Positions 17,067-25,184 of a DNA stretch of 34,948 bases are shown here, one piece after another; within the stretch, counting starts at the first letter, position 1; every line of letters starts with the position of its first letter. Where the stretch lies: positions 1-34,948 of the forward strand of contig JBMNOM010000008.1 of assembly GCA_050943075.1 (NCBI GenBank), in the 5' to 3' direction. This DNA is from CAJKWP01 sp050943075 (GTDB lineage: Bacteria > Bacillota > Clostridia > Christensenellales > UBA1242). The notes beneath the pieces are model-generated. The model searched no databases and was not told the DNA's origin. It saw only the letters and a list, made by a program, of their open reading frames with translations. A program made the translations under genes and the position numbers.

Positions 17067-17462
17067 ATGGATTTTAAAAATTCACAAACATATAAAAATT
17101 TACTTAATTCTTTTGCGGGTGAAAGCCAAGCAAGCATGAGATATTCAATTTTTGAAAGGAAAGCAAACGAAGAAGGTTTAACAGAAGCGGCTGCATTCTT
17201 TAAAGAAGCAAAAGAAGAAGAAAGACACCACGCAACAATTTGGTATTCACTTTTGTTTGGAGGTCAAATTCCATCAACAAAAGAAAACATTGAAATTCAA
17301 ATTGGCTATGAAAACGATGAATGGACAAATTCATACGAACACATGGCACAAGTGGCAAGAGAAGAAGGTTTTGAAGAAATTGCAAAAGCTTTTGAAGCAG
17401 TTGCAAATGAAGAAGAAGGCCACGAAAGCCACTTGCACGATTTATTGAAAAATTTAAAATAA
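17067..17462 (+). CDS. Rubrerythrin-type diiron protein without rubredoxin domain
   Basis: A 131-residue four-helix protein of the rubrerythrin family, which reduces hydrogen peroxide in anaerobes. Diiron ligands are visible: Glu 19 in AGESQA, the ExxH of EEERHH (Glu 52, His 55), the paired Glu region of REEGFEEI, and EEEGHESH in the last helix. The C-terminal rubredoxin domain with its two CxxC pairs, found in classical rubrerythrin, is missing; the protein has no Cys at all. It must therefore receive electrons from a separate partner or serve another role. The start at ATG 17067 follows a perfect ribosome site; an in-frame TTG at 17046 would put that site inside the gene. A strong promoter suggests high expression. 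dtd follows after 21 bases. Confidence 0.92.
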   Translation: MDFKNSQTYKNLLNSFAGESQASMRYSIFERKANEEGLTEAAAFFKEAKEEERHHATIWYSLLFGGQIPSTKENIEIQIGYENDEWTNSYEHMAQVAREEGFEEIAKAFEAVANEEEGHESHLHDLLKNLK

Positions 17463-17483
17463 ATTTAAAATTAAAAGGTTAAT

Positions 17484-17921
17484 ATGAAAGCGGTTATACA
17501 AATTGTTGATAAAGCTGTTTTAACTGTTGATGACAAAGAAATAAGCAAAATTGATAAAGGGCTTGTTGTTTATCTTGGCATTAAAGCAGAGGACACTCAA
17601 GAAAAAGCAAAAATCTTGGCAGAAAAAATTGCCAATTTGCGCATTTTTAAAGATGAAAATGGCAAACTTAATTTGTCTTTAATTGACATTAAAGGCCAAA
17701 TTTTGGCTGTTAGCAACTTCACATTATACGCAGACGCAACAAGGGGCAAAAGGCCAAATTATGCTGGTGCCATGGCTTTTGAAGAAGCAGAAGAAATGTA
17801 TAAATTCTTTTTAACTGAACTTCAAAAACACATTGAGGTTGTTAAAGGCGGAGTTTTTGGTGGACACATGGTTGTGTCGCAAGTTAACCGCGGACCAGTT
17901 AACATTGTGCTTGAATATTAA
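17484..17921 (+). CDS. dtd: D-aminoacyl-tRNA deacylase
   Basis: Hydrolyses D-amino acids wrongly attached to tRNA. The 145-residue length is typical. The catalytic loop normally reads SQFTLYGD; here it is SNFTLYAD followed by RGKRPNYAGAM, so the key Thr is kept but Gln is replaced by Asn. The Gly-cisPro chirality gate is present as NRGPVNIVLEY, with Asn where GPVT usually has Thr. Both changes keep polar character, so activity is likely. AAAGGT precedes the ATG by eight bases. It is probably co-transcribed with rubrerythrin and is followed by a hairpin with a T-rich tail. Confidence 0.93.
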   Translation: MKAVIQIVDKAVLTVDDKEISKIDKGLVVYLGIKAEDTQEKAKILAEKIANLRIFKDENGKLNLSLIDIKGQILAVSNFTLYADATRGKRPNYAGAMAFEEAEEMYKFFLTELQKHIEVVKGGVFGGHMVVSQVNRGPVNIVLEY

Positions 17922-17944
17922 AGTAAATTTTTAACAAATTAAAC

Positions 17945-17975
17945 AAAAGCAGGGCGACAAAGCTTTGCTTTTTTC
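17945..17975 (+). terminator. Probable terminator after dtd
   Basis: AAAAGCA (17945-17951) pairs with TGCTTTT (17966-17972) across a 14-base loop and runs into TTT. Its tail overlaps the -35 of the murB promoter. Confidence 0.5.
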
Positions 17976-18003
17976 ACACATTTTTTTTAAAAAGTCATAT
18001 ATA
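17973..18003 (+). promoter_or_regulatory. Promoter giving a leaderless murB mRNA
   Basis: TTCACA at 17973-17978 matches the -35 at five of six positions. CATATA (17996-18001) is the -10 at 17 bases, or TATATA (17998-18003) at 19. The murB ATG at 18009 is 5-7 bases further on. No ribosome site exists in this gap. Confidence 0.5.
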
Positions 18004-18008
18004 CAAGT

Positions 18009-18908
18009 ATGAAAAAAAACAACTTTATTTTGAAAATTAAAAAGAATTGCACGGCTTTTTACGAAGATGAAAATATGGGCAAGCACACATCGTTTAAAAC
18101 TGGCGGAATTGCAAAATATTTTTGCAGGCCAAAAAGTGTTCAAGCGCTTGCAAGCATTGTTAAAACTTGCAATGAAAACAACTTAAAATACTACATTTTG
18201 GGCAATGGCACAAACACTGTTTTTTTTAAGTTTGATGGGCTTGTGATTTGCCTTCGTGATTTGCGCCAAATTTGTGTTTTGGAAGACGACCTTGTTGTGT
18301 GTGAAGCAGGAGTTGATATGTTCAGGCTTAATTTGTTTTTAAGTGAGTGCAATTTAAGCGGAATGGCGTGGAGTTATGGCATTCCGGGTTCTGTGGGTGG
18401 GGCTGTGATTATGAACGCAGGCGCTTATGGTGGGGAAATTGGCAACGTGGTGGAGAAAATTGAGGTTTTTGACGGCAAGCGCTTTAAAACCTTAAAGAAA
18501 AATAAATTGTGGTTTTCATACAGAAAAAGTTGTTTTTCTGAAAATAAATTAATTGTCACAAAAGTGTATTTAAGGCTTAAAAAAGAACAAAACAACGAAG
18601 AAATTAAAGAAACAATGTTTTCAATTTTTGAAAAACGCAAAAAAAACCATCCGCTTGATTACCCAAGTGCAGGCAGTGTTTTTAAGCGGCAAGGAAACTT
18701 CATTCCGGGAATGGAAATTGAAAAACGTGGTTTAAAAGGCACGCGTATTGGTGGGGCAGAAGTCAGCCAAAAACATGCAGGGTTTATAATGAACAAAGAG
18801 GCGGCAACCCCTCAAGATGTTAAAGCCCTTGTGGAATTTGTTAAAGCAAAAATGTTTGAAGAAAAAGGTGTGGCTTTGGAACAAGAAGTGATTTTTGTGG
18901 ATGAATAG
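18009..18908 (+). CDS. murB: UDP-N-acetylenolpyruvoylglucosamine reductase MurB
   Basis: FAD- and NADPH-dependent reduction of UDP-GlcNAc-enolpyruvate to UDP-MurNAc, the second committed step of peptidoglycan precursor synthesis. Seen motifs: HTSFKTGGIA (FAD-binding start), ILGNGTNTVF, IPGSVGGAVIMNAGAYGGEI, WFSYRKSCF, PSAGSVFKR with the proton-donating Ser, IGGAEVSQKHAGFI and a C-terminal EQEVIFVDE containing the catalytic Glu. The 299-residue size is that of the short Gram-positive MurB form. The gene has no Shine-Dalgarno; the promoter sits directly before the ATG. It is followed by a hairpin terminator and then whiA, an order reminiscent of clostridial murB-rapZ-yvcK-whiA clusters but without rapZ and yvcK. 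Confidence 0.96.
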   Translation: MKKNNFILKIKKNCTAFYEDENMGKHTSFKTGGIAKYFCRPKSVQALASIVKTCNENNLKYYILGNGTNTVFFKFDGLVICLRDLRQICVLEDDLVVCEAGVDMFRLNLFLSECNLSGMAWSYGIPGSVGGAVIMNAGAYGGEIGNVVEKIEVFDGKRFKTLKKNKLWFSYRKSCFSENKLIVTKVYLRLKKEQNNEEIKETMFSIFEKRKKNHPLDYPSAGSVFKRQGNFIPGMEIEKRGLKGTRIGGAEVSQKHAGFIMNKEAATPQDVKALVEFVKAKMFEEKGVALEQEVIFVDE

Positions 18909-18939
18909 TAAGTTAAAATTGCACACTTTAAAAAAATAT

Positions 18940-18985
18940 AAAATATCTTTTTGGTTAAAAACCTTTAAGATATTTTCTTTTTTTG
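18940..18985 (+). terminator. Intrinsic terminator after murB
   Basis: Outer stem AAAATATCTT (18940-18949) / AAGATATTTT (18967-18976), with an inner GGT/ACC pairing, followed by CTTTTTTTT. Confidence 0.78.
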
Positions 18986-18996
18986 TTAAAATGAGG

Positions 18997-19007
18997 TATA
19001 GTATATT
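18997..19007 (+). promoter_or_regulatory. Possible -10 region of whiA-dnaE-pfkA
   Basis: Overlapping TATAGT (18997-19002) and TATATT (19002-19007) lie about 30-35 bases before the ATG, downstream of the murB terminator. The -35 is not convincing. Confidence 0.35.
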
Positions 19008-19036
19008 TAAAATAAAATAACTATTAGAGGCTTACA

Positions 19037-20014
19037 ATGAATGAACAAAAACTCAGTTTTTCAAAACAAATTAAAGAAGAACTTTTAAATAAAGCAATCA
19101 CAGATGATGAGATTGCAATTTCTTTTTTGGCGGGCATAATTAGTTCAATTGGCAAAATTGAAATATCAAAAGAAAATGTCAGTGTTAATTGCATAACAGA
19201 TGTTGCTGGGCTTTATGACTATACAAACAAAATTTTAAAAATGCTTTATGGGGATTATGCAACACTTGAAATTGTGGAAAAATCCATCATAAACAAAACA
19301 CTTTACTATAACATTGAGTTTCCACAAGATAAAACAATTCAAATTTTAAAAGACACAGAATTAATTGAACTTACCCCACAAGGCTACAAAACAAAAAGCA
19401 TTGACGGTCATATTTTGAACAGCCATGAAAAACAAATTGCTTTCATCACAGCAGTGTTTTTAGCAACAAGCACAAACTCAATTAAAATCAGTGAAAATCC
19501 AAACGAAAAAACCGCAAGTGGATATCATTTGGAATTCACATCTCACAACAAAGAGTTTTTAACAGATTTTAACACCTTGCTTGCTTCCCACAACATTTTT
19601 GCACGCCTAATTGAAAGAAAAAAACTTTTTGTAATTTACTTAAAAGACGCGCAAAGCATAAGCGACCTCCTTGCTTTAATGGGGGCATCAGAAGCTGTTT
19701 TAACACTTCAAAATGAAATTGTCACAAGAGAGATGCGCAACGCGGTTAACCGCCAAGTGAATTGCATGAGTGCAAACATTTCCAAAACAGTTGGCGCAAA
19801 TATGAAACAACTTGAAGCCATTGAAATTATTGCTTCCACAATAGGGCTTGACTCTATGAGTGAAGAACTTCAAGAAGTGGCGCTTTTACGCCTTGCCAAC
19901 ACAGAAGAAAGTTTGCAAGACCTTGTTAAACTTTCATCATTGCCACTTACAAAAAGTGGAATTAATCACAGAATGAGAAAAATTTTAAAAATTGCAGAAG
20001 AATTGAAGGAGTAG
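19037..20014 (+). CDS. whiA: Sporulation/cell-division regulator WhiA
   Basis: DNA-binding protein with an N-terminal LAGLIDADG-homing-endonuclease-like fold and a C-terminal helix-turn-helix. The N-terminus KQIKEELL followed by FLAGIISSIGKIEI, the middle EMRNAVNRQVNCMSANISKT, and the end LPLTKSGINHRMRKILKIA (the HTH) are diagnostic. WhiA links cell division and chromosome segregation in Firmicutes and is a sporulation regulator in Actinobacteria. The length of 325 residues is typical. AGAGG lies 9-13 bases before the ATG. dnaE begins two bases after the stop, so the two are co-transcribed. Confidence 0.95.
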   Translation: MNEQKLSFSKQIKEELLNKAITDDEIAISFLAGIISSIGKIEISKENVSVNCITDVAGLYDYTNKILKMLYGDYATLEIVEKSIINKTLYYNIEFPQDKTIQILKDTELIELTPQGYKTKSIDGHILNSHEKQIAFITAVFLATSTNSIKISENPNEKTASGYHLEFTSHNKEFLTDFNTLLASHNIFARLIERKKLFVIYLKDAQSISDLLALMGASEAVLTLQNEIVTREMRNAVNRQVNCMSANISKTVGANMKQLEAIEIIASTIGLDSMSEELQEVALLRLANTEESLQDLVKLSSLPLTKSGINHRMRKILKIAEELKE

Positions 20015-20016
20015 AA

Positions 20017-23000
20017 ATGAAAGAATTTGTGCATTTGCATGTTCACACCGAGTTTAGTTTGCTTGATGGCGCTTCCAGAATTAAAAAACTTATCAGCACA
20101 GCAAAAGAAAGAAATGCTTCTGCAGTTGCAATCACAGACCACGGCAACATGTATGGTGTGTTGCAGTTTTACAGCACATGTTTGGCAAATGGAATTAAAC
20201 CAATTATTGGTTGTGAGTTTTACATTTGCAATGACATAACAAAAAAAGAAGGCAAGGCGGATTTGGGGCATATTTTGTTAATTGCAAAAAATGACGCCGG
20301 TTATAAAAATTTGGTTAAATTAAATTCCATTGCTTTTGTGGAGGGTTTTTACTATAAACCAAGAATTGACTATAAAGTGCTTGCCGAGCACAGCGAAGGC
20401 ATTATTTGCTTAAGCGGATGTTTAGCGGCCCACATTCCGTCATTTATTGTTCAAAGAAGATTTGACGAGGCAAAAGCGCTTGCATTAAAACTTAAAAATA
20501 TGTTTGCTCCGGGCGATTTTTATCTTGAAATTCAAAACCACGGAATTCCAGAACAAAAAGAAGTTATAACTTACTTAACACAACTTTCAAAAGAAATTGA
20601 TGTTAAACTTGTTGCCACAAACGACGTGCATTACATAAACAAAGAAGATGCAGAAATGCAAGACGTTTTAATGTGCGTGCAAATGGGAAAGCAACTTGAC
20701 GACCCAGACAGATTGAAATTTGACTCGTCAGAATTTTACTTAAAAACTTATGACGAAATGCTTGAGGCTTTGCCAGGTTTTGAAGACGCGCTTGACGCAA
20801 CAAAAGAAATTGCAGATAAATGCAATGTTGTCATTCAAAGCAAGGCGCATGGGGATATTAAAGGAATAGACCCAAAATTTGTGCTTCCAGCAAACAAAAA
20901 CTTCATTCCAAAATTCCAAACACCAACAGGGGAAGAAAGTTATGAGTTTATGAGACGCATAACTTTTGAAGGGCTTAAAAGACATTATAAAGAAATCACG
21001 CCAGCAATTTTGGAAAGAGTTGAAATGGAACTTGACACAATTAAAGGTGAAGGTTTTGTGGACTATTTCCTTGTTGTGTGGGACTATGTTAATTTTGCAA
21101 AAGAAAACAACATTCCAGTTGGGCCAGGGCGTGGCAGTGGCGCGGGAAGCATTGTGGCATACTGTATGGGAATCACAATGGTGGACCCAATTAAATATGA
21201 CTTAATTTTTGAAAGATTTATTAACAAAGAAAGAGTTTCCATGCCGGACTTTGATATTGACTTTTGTTATGACAGACGTGGCGAAGTGATTGATTTTGTT
21301 AGAAGAAGATACACTCCAGACAACGTTGCAATGATTGTCACATTTGGAACAATGGCGGCAAAAAACGCATTAAGAGATGTTGCCAGAGTTTTAAAAATGC
21401 CAATTTCACAAGTGGACAGAATTGCAAAACAAATTCCAAACAAGTTGCCAGAGGGCATTAAAAAACCACCAGTTTTAAAATATTATTTTGGACAAACTGG
21501 CAAACCAGAAGACGAAAAATTTATTTTGCCCGAACTTAAAAAAGCGTATGATGAAGATGAATTTGTTAAAAAAGTTGTTGACCTTGCAATTAAACTTGAA
21601 GGCACACCAAGAAACACTTCAATTCACGCAGCGGGTGTGTTAATTGCACCAAGCAGAGTTGACGATTATGTTCCACTTTCCAAAAACGGCGATGAAGTGA
21701 CAACGCAATATAACATGATTGAGCTTGAAAGTTTGGGGCTTTTGAAAATGGATTTCCTTGGACTAAGAACATTAACCGACATTGACAAAGCCATTAAAAT
21801 GGTTAAAGAAAACAAGGGAATTGACATTGACTTTTACAACATGGAATATGACGACCCAAAAGTTTACGAACTTATCAGCAGTGGTAAAACAGAAGCCATT
21901 TTTCAACTTGAAGGCGCGGGCATGAAAAAGTTTATGAAAGACTTAAAGCCAACCTGTCTTGAAGATATCATTGCGGGTGTGTCTTTATATCGTCCGGGAC
22001 CAATGGATTCCATTCCAAGATACATTGAAGGCAAACGCAACCCAGACTCAATTGTGTATGACCACCCAATGCTTGAAGACGTTTTGGATGTCACTTATGG
22101 TTGCATTGTGTATCAAGAACAAGTTATGAAAATTTTCCAAATTATGGGTGGCTATTCTTTTGCTCAAGCGGACAATGTGCGCAGAATTATGGGCAAAAAG
22201 AAAAAAGAACTCATGCCAATTGAAAAACAAAAGTTTATATATGGCGATGAAAGTGGCAAAAATCCAATTCCTGGCGCTTTAAAACTTGGAGTAAGCAAAG
22301 AAGTTGCAGAAAAAGTGTTTGGCGAAATGGAAAGTTTTGCCTCCTATGCGTTTAACAAATCACACGCGGCGGCTTATGCTTATGTGTCATATCAAACAGC
22401 ATATTTAAAATGCTATCATGAAGTTGAGTTTTTGGCGGCGGTTATTAACAACAGAATAACCAACATGGACGAAATTAAAAAATATGTGCTTTACGCAAAG
22501 AAAGAAAACATTGAAGTTTTTCCACCCGACATAAACAAAAGCCAAGTTTATTTCAGTGTGGATAACAATGCACTTCGTTATGGACTTGCAGGGCTTAAAA
22601 ATGTTGGAATTGGTGTTATTGAACACATAATTGCAGAAAGAAAAGCAAATGGACCTTTTAAAGACTTTGAAGATTTTGCAAGAAGAGTGGATTCAGTCGC
22701 TCTTAACAAACGCTGTTTGGAAAGTTTGATTTTAAGCGGCGCATTCGACAGCTTTGGTAAGCACAGAAACCAACTTATGTGTGTGTTTGATCAAGTTGTG
22801 GAAAAAGTGAACAAAGAGAAGAAATCAAGAGCAAGCGGACAATTTTCAATTTTTGATTTCGCTCAAGAAGAAATTAAAGAGTTTGACGCAGTGGAATATC
22901 CAGATGTTAAACCATACAATAAAGAAACCAAGTTAAAACTTGAAAAAGATGTTATGGGAATTTACATTTCAGGGCACCCGCTTGACGACTATAAAGACAA

Positions 23001-23616
23001 ATTTGAAAACTTTAATTTAACATCAGACATGTTAACAGTTTTCGAGTCTGAAGATGAAGGCGAAGAAATGAACGATGTTGTGGAAGAGTCGCCACTTGAA
23101 GATGGTATGAATTTCACAGCAGGTGGAATAATAACAGAAGTGGTTAAGAAAATCACAAAAAGCAACAGGGAAATGGCGTTCATTACACTTGAAGACCTTT
23201 ATGGCTCAATGGAATTAATGGTGTTTCCAAACATTTTGGCGCGCTATAAAAACGACCTTATTGAAGACAAAATGGTGACTGTCACAGGAAAAGTTTCCAT
23301 GCATGATGGCGCTCCAACTTTAATTGCCGACAAATTTATGTTTTGGCAAGCAGAAAAAGAAGTTGTGGAAGAGAAAAGAGAAACCAGCAACAAAAAACTT
23401 TACTTAAAATACGACACAACAAACACTTCTTTGGGTGATAACATTGTTAAAGTTGTGGAATCCTATCCAGGAAACAGCGAAGTTAGGATTAAGTGTGCAA
23501 CTCAAAACAAACTTTTCAAATTAACAAAAACAGTTGATTTATCAACTCATTTACTAAATGAATTAATTGGCCTTCTTGGCTCGGAAAATGTTGTTGTGGT
23601 GGAGGATAAAAATTGA
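20017..23616 (+). CDS. dnaE: DNA polymerase III alpha subunit DnaE
   Basis: Replicative polymerase of the C family. The N-terminal PHP domain starts at once (HLHVHTEFSLLDG, H6/H8/H10) with ITDHGNM and TNDVHYI, apparently with all metal residues. The polymerase palm has PDFDIDF at 410-416 (catalytic Asp 413 and 415 region) and KMDFLGL with Asp 579, plus GRGSGAGSIVAYC and the finger segment. A tandem helix-hairpin-helix and the C-terminal OB-fold (about 1030-1110, FTAGGIITEV to TLIADKF) complete the DnaE1 layout. At 1199 residues it is close to E. coli size. GAAGGAG precedes the ATG. The stop overlaps pfkA by four bases. Whether a PolC exists elsewhere cannot be seen. Confidence 0.97.
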   Translation: MKEFVHLHVHTEFSLLDGASRIKKLISTAKERNASAVAITDHGNMYGVLQFYSTCLANGIKPIIGCEFYICNDITKKEGKADLGHILLIAKNDAGYKNLVKLNSIAFVEGFYYKPRIDYKVLAEHSEGIICLSGCLAAHIPSFIVQRRFDEAKALALKLKNMFAPGDFYLEIQNHGIPEQKEVITYLTQLSKEIDVKLVATNDVHYINKEDAEMQDVLMCVQMGKQLDDPDRLKFDSSEFYLKTYDEMLEALPGFEDALDATKEIADKCNVVIQSKAHGDIKGIDPKFVLPANKNFIPKFQTPTGEESYEFMRRITFEGLKRHYKEITPAILERVEMELDTIKGEGFVDYFLVVWDYVNFAKENNIPVGPGRGSGAGSIVAYCMGITMVDPIKYDLIFERFINKERVSMPDFDIDFCYDRRGEVIDFVRRRYTPDNVAMIVTFGTMAAKNALRDVARVLKMPISQVDRIAKQIPNKLPEGIKKPPVLKYYFGQTGKPEDEKFILPELKKAYDEDEFVKKVVDLAIKLEGTPRNTSIHAAGVLIAPSRVDDYVPLSKNGDEVTTQYNMIELESLGLLKMDFLGLRTLTDIDKAIKMVKENKGIDIDFYNMEYDDPKVYELISSGKTEAIFQLEGAGMKKFMKDLKPTCLEDIIAGVSLYRPGPMDSIPRYIEGKRNPDSIVYDHPMLEDVLDVTYGCIVYQEQVMKIFQIMGGYSFAQADNVRRIMGKKKKELMPIEKQKFIYGDESGKNPIPGALKLGVSKEVAEKVFGEMESFASYAFNKSHAAAYAYVSYQTAYLKCYHEVEFLAAVINNRITNMDEIKKYVLYAKKENIEVFPPDINKSQVYFSVDNNALRYGLAGLKNVGIGVIEHIIAERKANGPFKDFEDFARRVDSVALNKRCLESLILSGAFDSFGKHRNQLMCVFDQVVEKVNKEKKSRASGQFSIFDFAQEEIKEFDAVEYPDVKPYNKETKLKLEKDVMGIYISGHPLDDYKDKFENFNLTSDMLTVFESEDEGEEMNDVVEESPLEDGMNFTAGGIITEVVKKITKSNREMAFITLEDLYGSMELMVFPNILARYKNDLIEDKMVTVTGKVSMHDGAPTLIADKFMFWQAEKEVVEEKRETSNKKLYLKYDTTNTSLGDNIVKVVESYPGNSEVRIKCATQNKLFKLTKTVDLSTHLLNELIGLLGSENVVVVEDKN

Positions 23617-24488
23617 AAGTTTTAATTTTAACAAGTGGTGGTGACGCACCTGGAATGAATGCTTGCGTTCATTACATCACAAAATTTCTTCCAAGAAAAA
23701 CACAGGTGTTTGCAAGCAAGTATGGTTTTCAAGGCTTGCTTGATAATAATATTGAAAAAATTGACACACGTTTAACAAGCCAACACAAAAACAAAGCTGG
23801 TTCTTTCATTAAAAGTTCCAGATGTTTGGAATTTAAAAAAGAAAAAGGCTTTAATAAAGCGCTTAAAACACTTAAAAAACGCAAAATTGATGTTGTGATT
23901 ATTTTGGGTGGAGATGGCTCGCTTAAAGGCGCGCAAAGTTTGGCGCTTGCTGGGATTAATGTTGTTTTAATTCCATCAACAATAGACCGCGACTTGCCTT
24001 ATGAAACATATTCAATTGGGTTTGACACAGCAGCAGATGCTGCCACAAAATACATTGAAAGTGTTAAGCCAACAATGGAAGCGTTTGACAGAATTTGCAT
24101 TTATGAAATTATGGGCAGAGATGACACAGATTTAACAATGCAAGTTGCACGCAACGTGCAAGCAGATTTTGTGTTAACAAAGAAAACACTTCATGAAATT
24201 GACTTTGATGTTGTTAGAAAAAAATGTGCATTAAAGCCACACTTAACAATTTGTTTGCAAGAAAAATTGTTGCCAATTGAAAAAGTTGTTGAAGTGTTTG
24301 AGGCGCAAACTCAAAATGGTGTTAGAGCGTGTGTTGTGGGCTACATTCAAAGAGGAACAGCCCCAACAAAAACAGAAATGTTAAATGCAAAACGTTTTGC
24401 GCGCTTTGTTGTGAAGCAAATTAAACAAAAACAATTTAATTTTGCAGTTGCACTTGATGGCAAAAAGGCATCAAAAATAAAATTTTAA
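23613..24488 (+). CDS. pfkA: Divergent, short 6-phosphofructokinase
   Basis: Committing step of glycolysis, fructose-6-phosphate to fructose-1,6-bisphosphate. Present motifs: TSGGDAPGMNA (ATP loop), KSSR, GGDGSLKGA, IPSTIDRDLPYET, YEIMGRDDTDL and VGYIQRGTAP. Compared with E. coli PfkA it is about 30 residues shorter, ending soon after the ALDGKK strand. TIDND is TIDRD, the His of GHIQRGG is Tyr, and GG is GT. Gly in GGDGS favours ATP over pyrophosphate, but Ser replaces the usual Gly/Lys before TID, so the phosphate donor is uncertain. The start is TTG overlapping the dnaE stop (TTGA), with GGTGGAGGA upstream. dnaE-pfkA adjacency is usual in Clostridia, which supports the call. Confidence 0.85.
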   Translation: MKVLILTSGGDAPGMNACVHYITKFLPRKTQVFASKYGFQGLLDNNIEKIDTRLTSQHKNKAGSFIKSSRCLEFKKEKGFNKALKTLKKRKIDVVIILGGDGSLKGAQSLALAGINVVLIPSTIDRDLPYETYSIGFDTAADAATKYIESVKPTMEAFDRICIYEIMGRDDTDLTMQVARNVQADFVLTKKTLHEIDFDVVRKKCALKPHLTICLQEKLLPIEKVVEVFEAQTQNGVRACVVGYIQRGTAPTKTEMLNAKRFARFVVKQIKQKQFNFAVALDGKKASKIKF

Positions 24489-24493
24489 AAACC

Positions 24494-24508
24494 TAACAAT
24501 TATTGTTA
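24494..24508. repeat. 15-bp palindrome overlapping the gmk -35 box
   Basis: TAACAAT-T-ATTGTTA has perfect seven-base arms. The right arm contains the -35 TTGTTA of the gmk promoter, so a protein binding here would block the promoter. No T-run follows closely, so it is unlikely to be the pfkA terminator. Confidence 0.45.
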
Positions 24509-24531
24509 AAAATAAAATGCTATGATATAAT
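24503..24531 (+). promoter_or_regulatory. gmk promoter with extended -10
   Basis: TTGTTA (24503-24508), 17-base spacer, TATAAT (24526-24531) preceded by TG: the same TGATATAAT as ftsH and tmk. Confidence 0.75.
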
Positions 24532-24561
24532 AAAATTTCAAAAGACAAATGGAGGCAAAAA

Positions 24562-25128
24562 GTGCTTATAATTTTATCAGGATGTTCTGGTGTTGGAAAA
24601 AACACAGTTATGAACGAATTAATAAAACGCAACAGCGAAACTTTAAAAACAATTAAAACTTGCACCACCAGAAAACCAAGAGTTGGTGAAGACCCTTTAA
24701 ACCCGCCATATATTTACATGACAAAAGAAGAGTTTGATCAAAGGCTTAAAAACGACGAGTTTTATGAATATGAAGAAATTCACACAAACTTTTATGGCAT
24801 GCTTAACAAATCTTTGCAAGAAGTTGCAAAAGGGGAATTTGATTACATAAAAGACATTGGCGTGCTTGGTCAAATCAACTTAAAACGCGCACTTGAAGGC
24901 AATGCCCCTGTGTTATCAATTTTCTTAACAGCACCAAGAAAAGTGCTTATTGAAAGATTGAAATATCGCGGAGAAGCAGACATTGACTTGCGCTTGTCAC
25001 GAATGGAGTTCGAACTTTCATATAAACACAACTATGACGTTGTTATTGAAAACATTAAACTTGACAAAACTGTTAAAAGAATTGAAAAAGAAATTAAAAA
25101 ATTTAAAAAAAGAAACAAAATAAATTAA
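24562..25128 (+). CDS. gmk: Guanylate kinase
   Basis: Converts GMP to GDP using ATP. The P-loop SGCSGVGKNTV at residues 6-16, the GMP-binding TTRKPRVGE segment, the EF.EYEEIHTNFYGML substrate loop and the R.R(L).R lid are all visible. At 188 residues it is normal. The segment between YDY and lid that reads VLDIDVQG in the E. coli enzyme appears here as DYIKDIGVLGQINLKRA, a local divergence. The C-terminus is Lys-rich. Start is GTG 24562, chosen from the GGAGG ribosome site at 24551-24555. It has its own promoter and operator-like palindrome. No clear terminator separates it from lemA, which has a separate TATAAT. Confidence 0.93.
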   Translation: MLIILSGCSGVGKNTVMNELIKRNSETLKTIKTCTTRKPRVGEDPLNPPYIYMTKEEFDQRLKNDEFYEYEEIHTNFYGMLNKSLQEVAKGEFDYIKDIGVLGQINLKRALEGNAPVLSIFLTAPRKVLIERLKYRGEADIDLRLSRMEFELSYKHNYDVVIENIKLDKTVKRIEKEIKKFKKRNKIN

Positions 25129-25157
25129 TTTTAGATGTTTTTAAACATTGAAAATAT

Positions 25158-25163
25158 TATAAT
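25158..25163 (+). promoter_or_regulatory. -10 of lemA promoter
   Basis: TATAAT at 25158-25163, 22 bases before the ATG, followed by AAAGGAGAAA as ribosome site. TGTTTT at 25136-25141 (16-base spacer) is a weak -35. Confidence 0.5.
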
Positions 25164-25184
25164 ATAAATAAAAGGAGAAAAATT

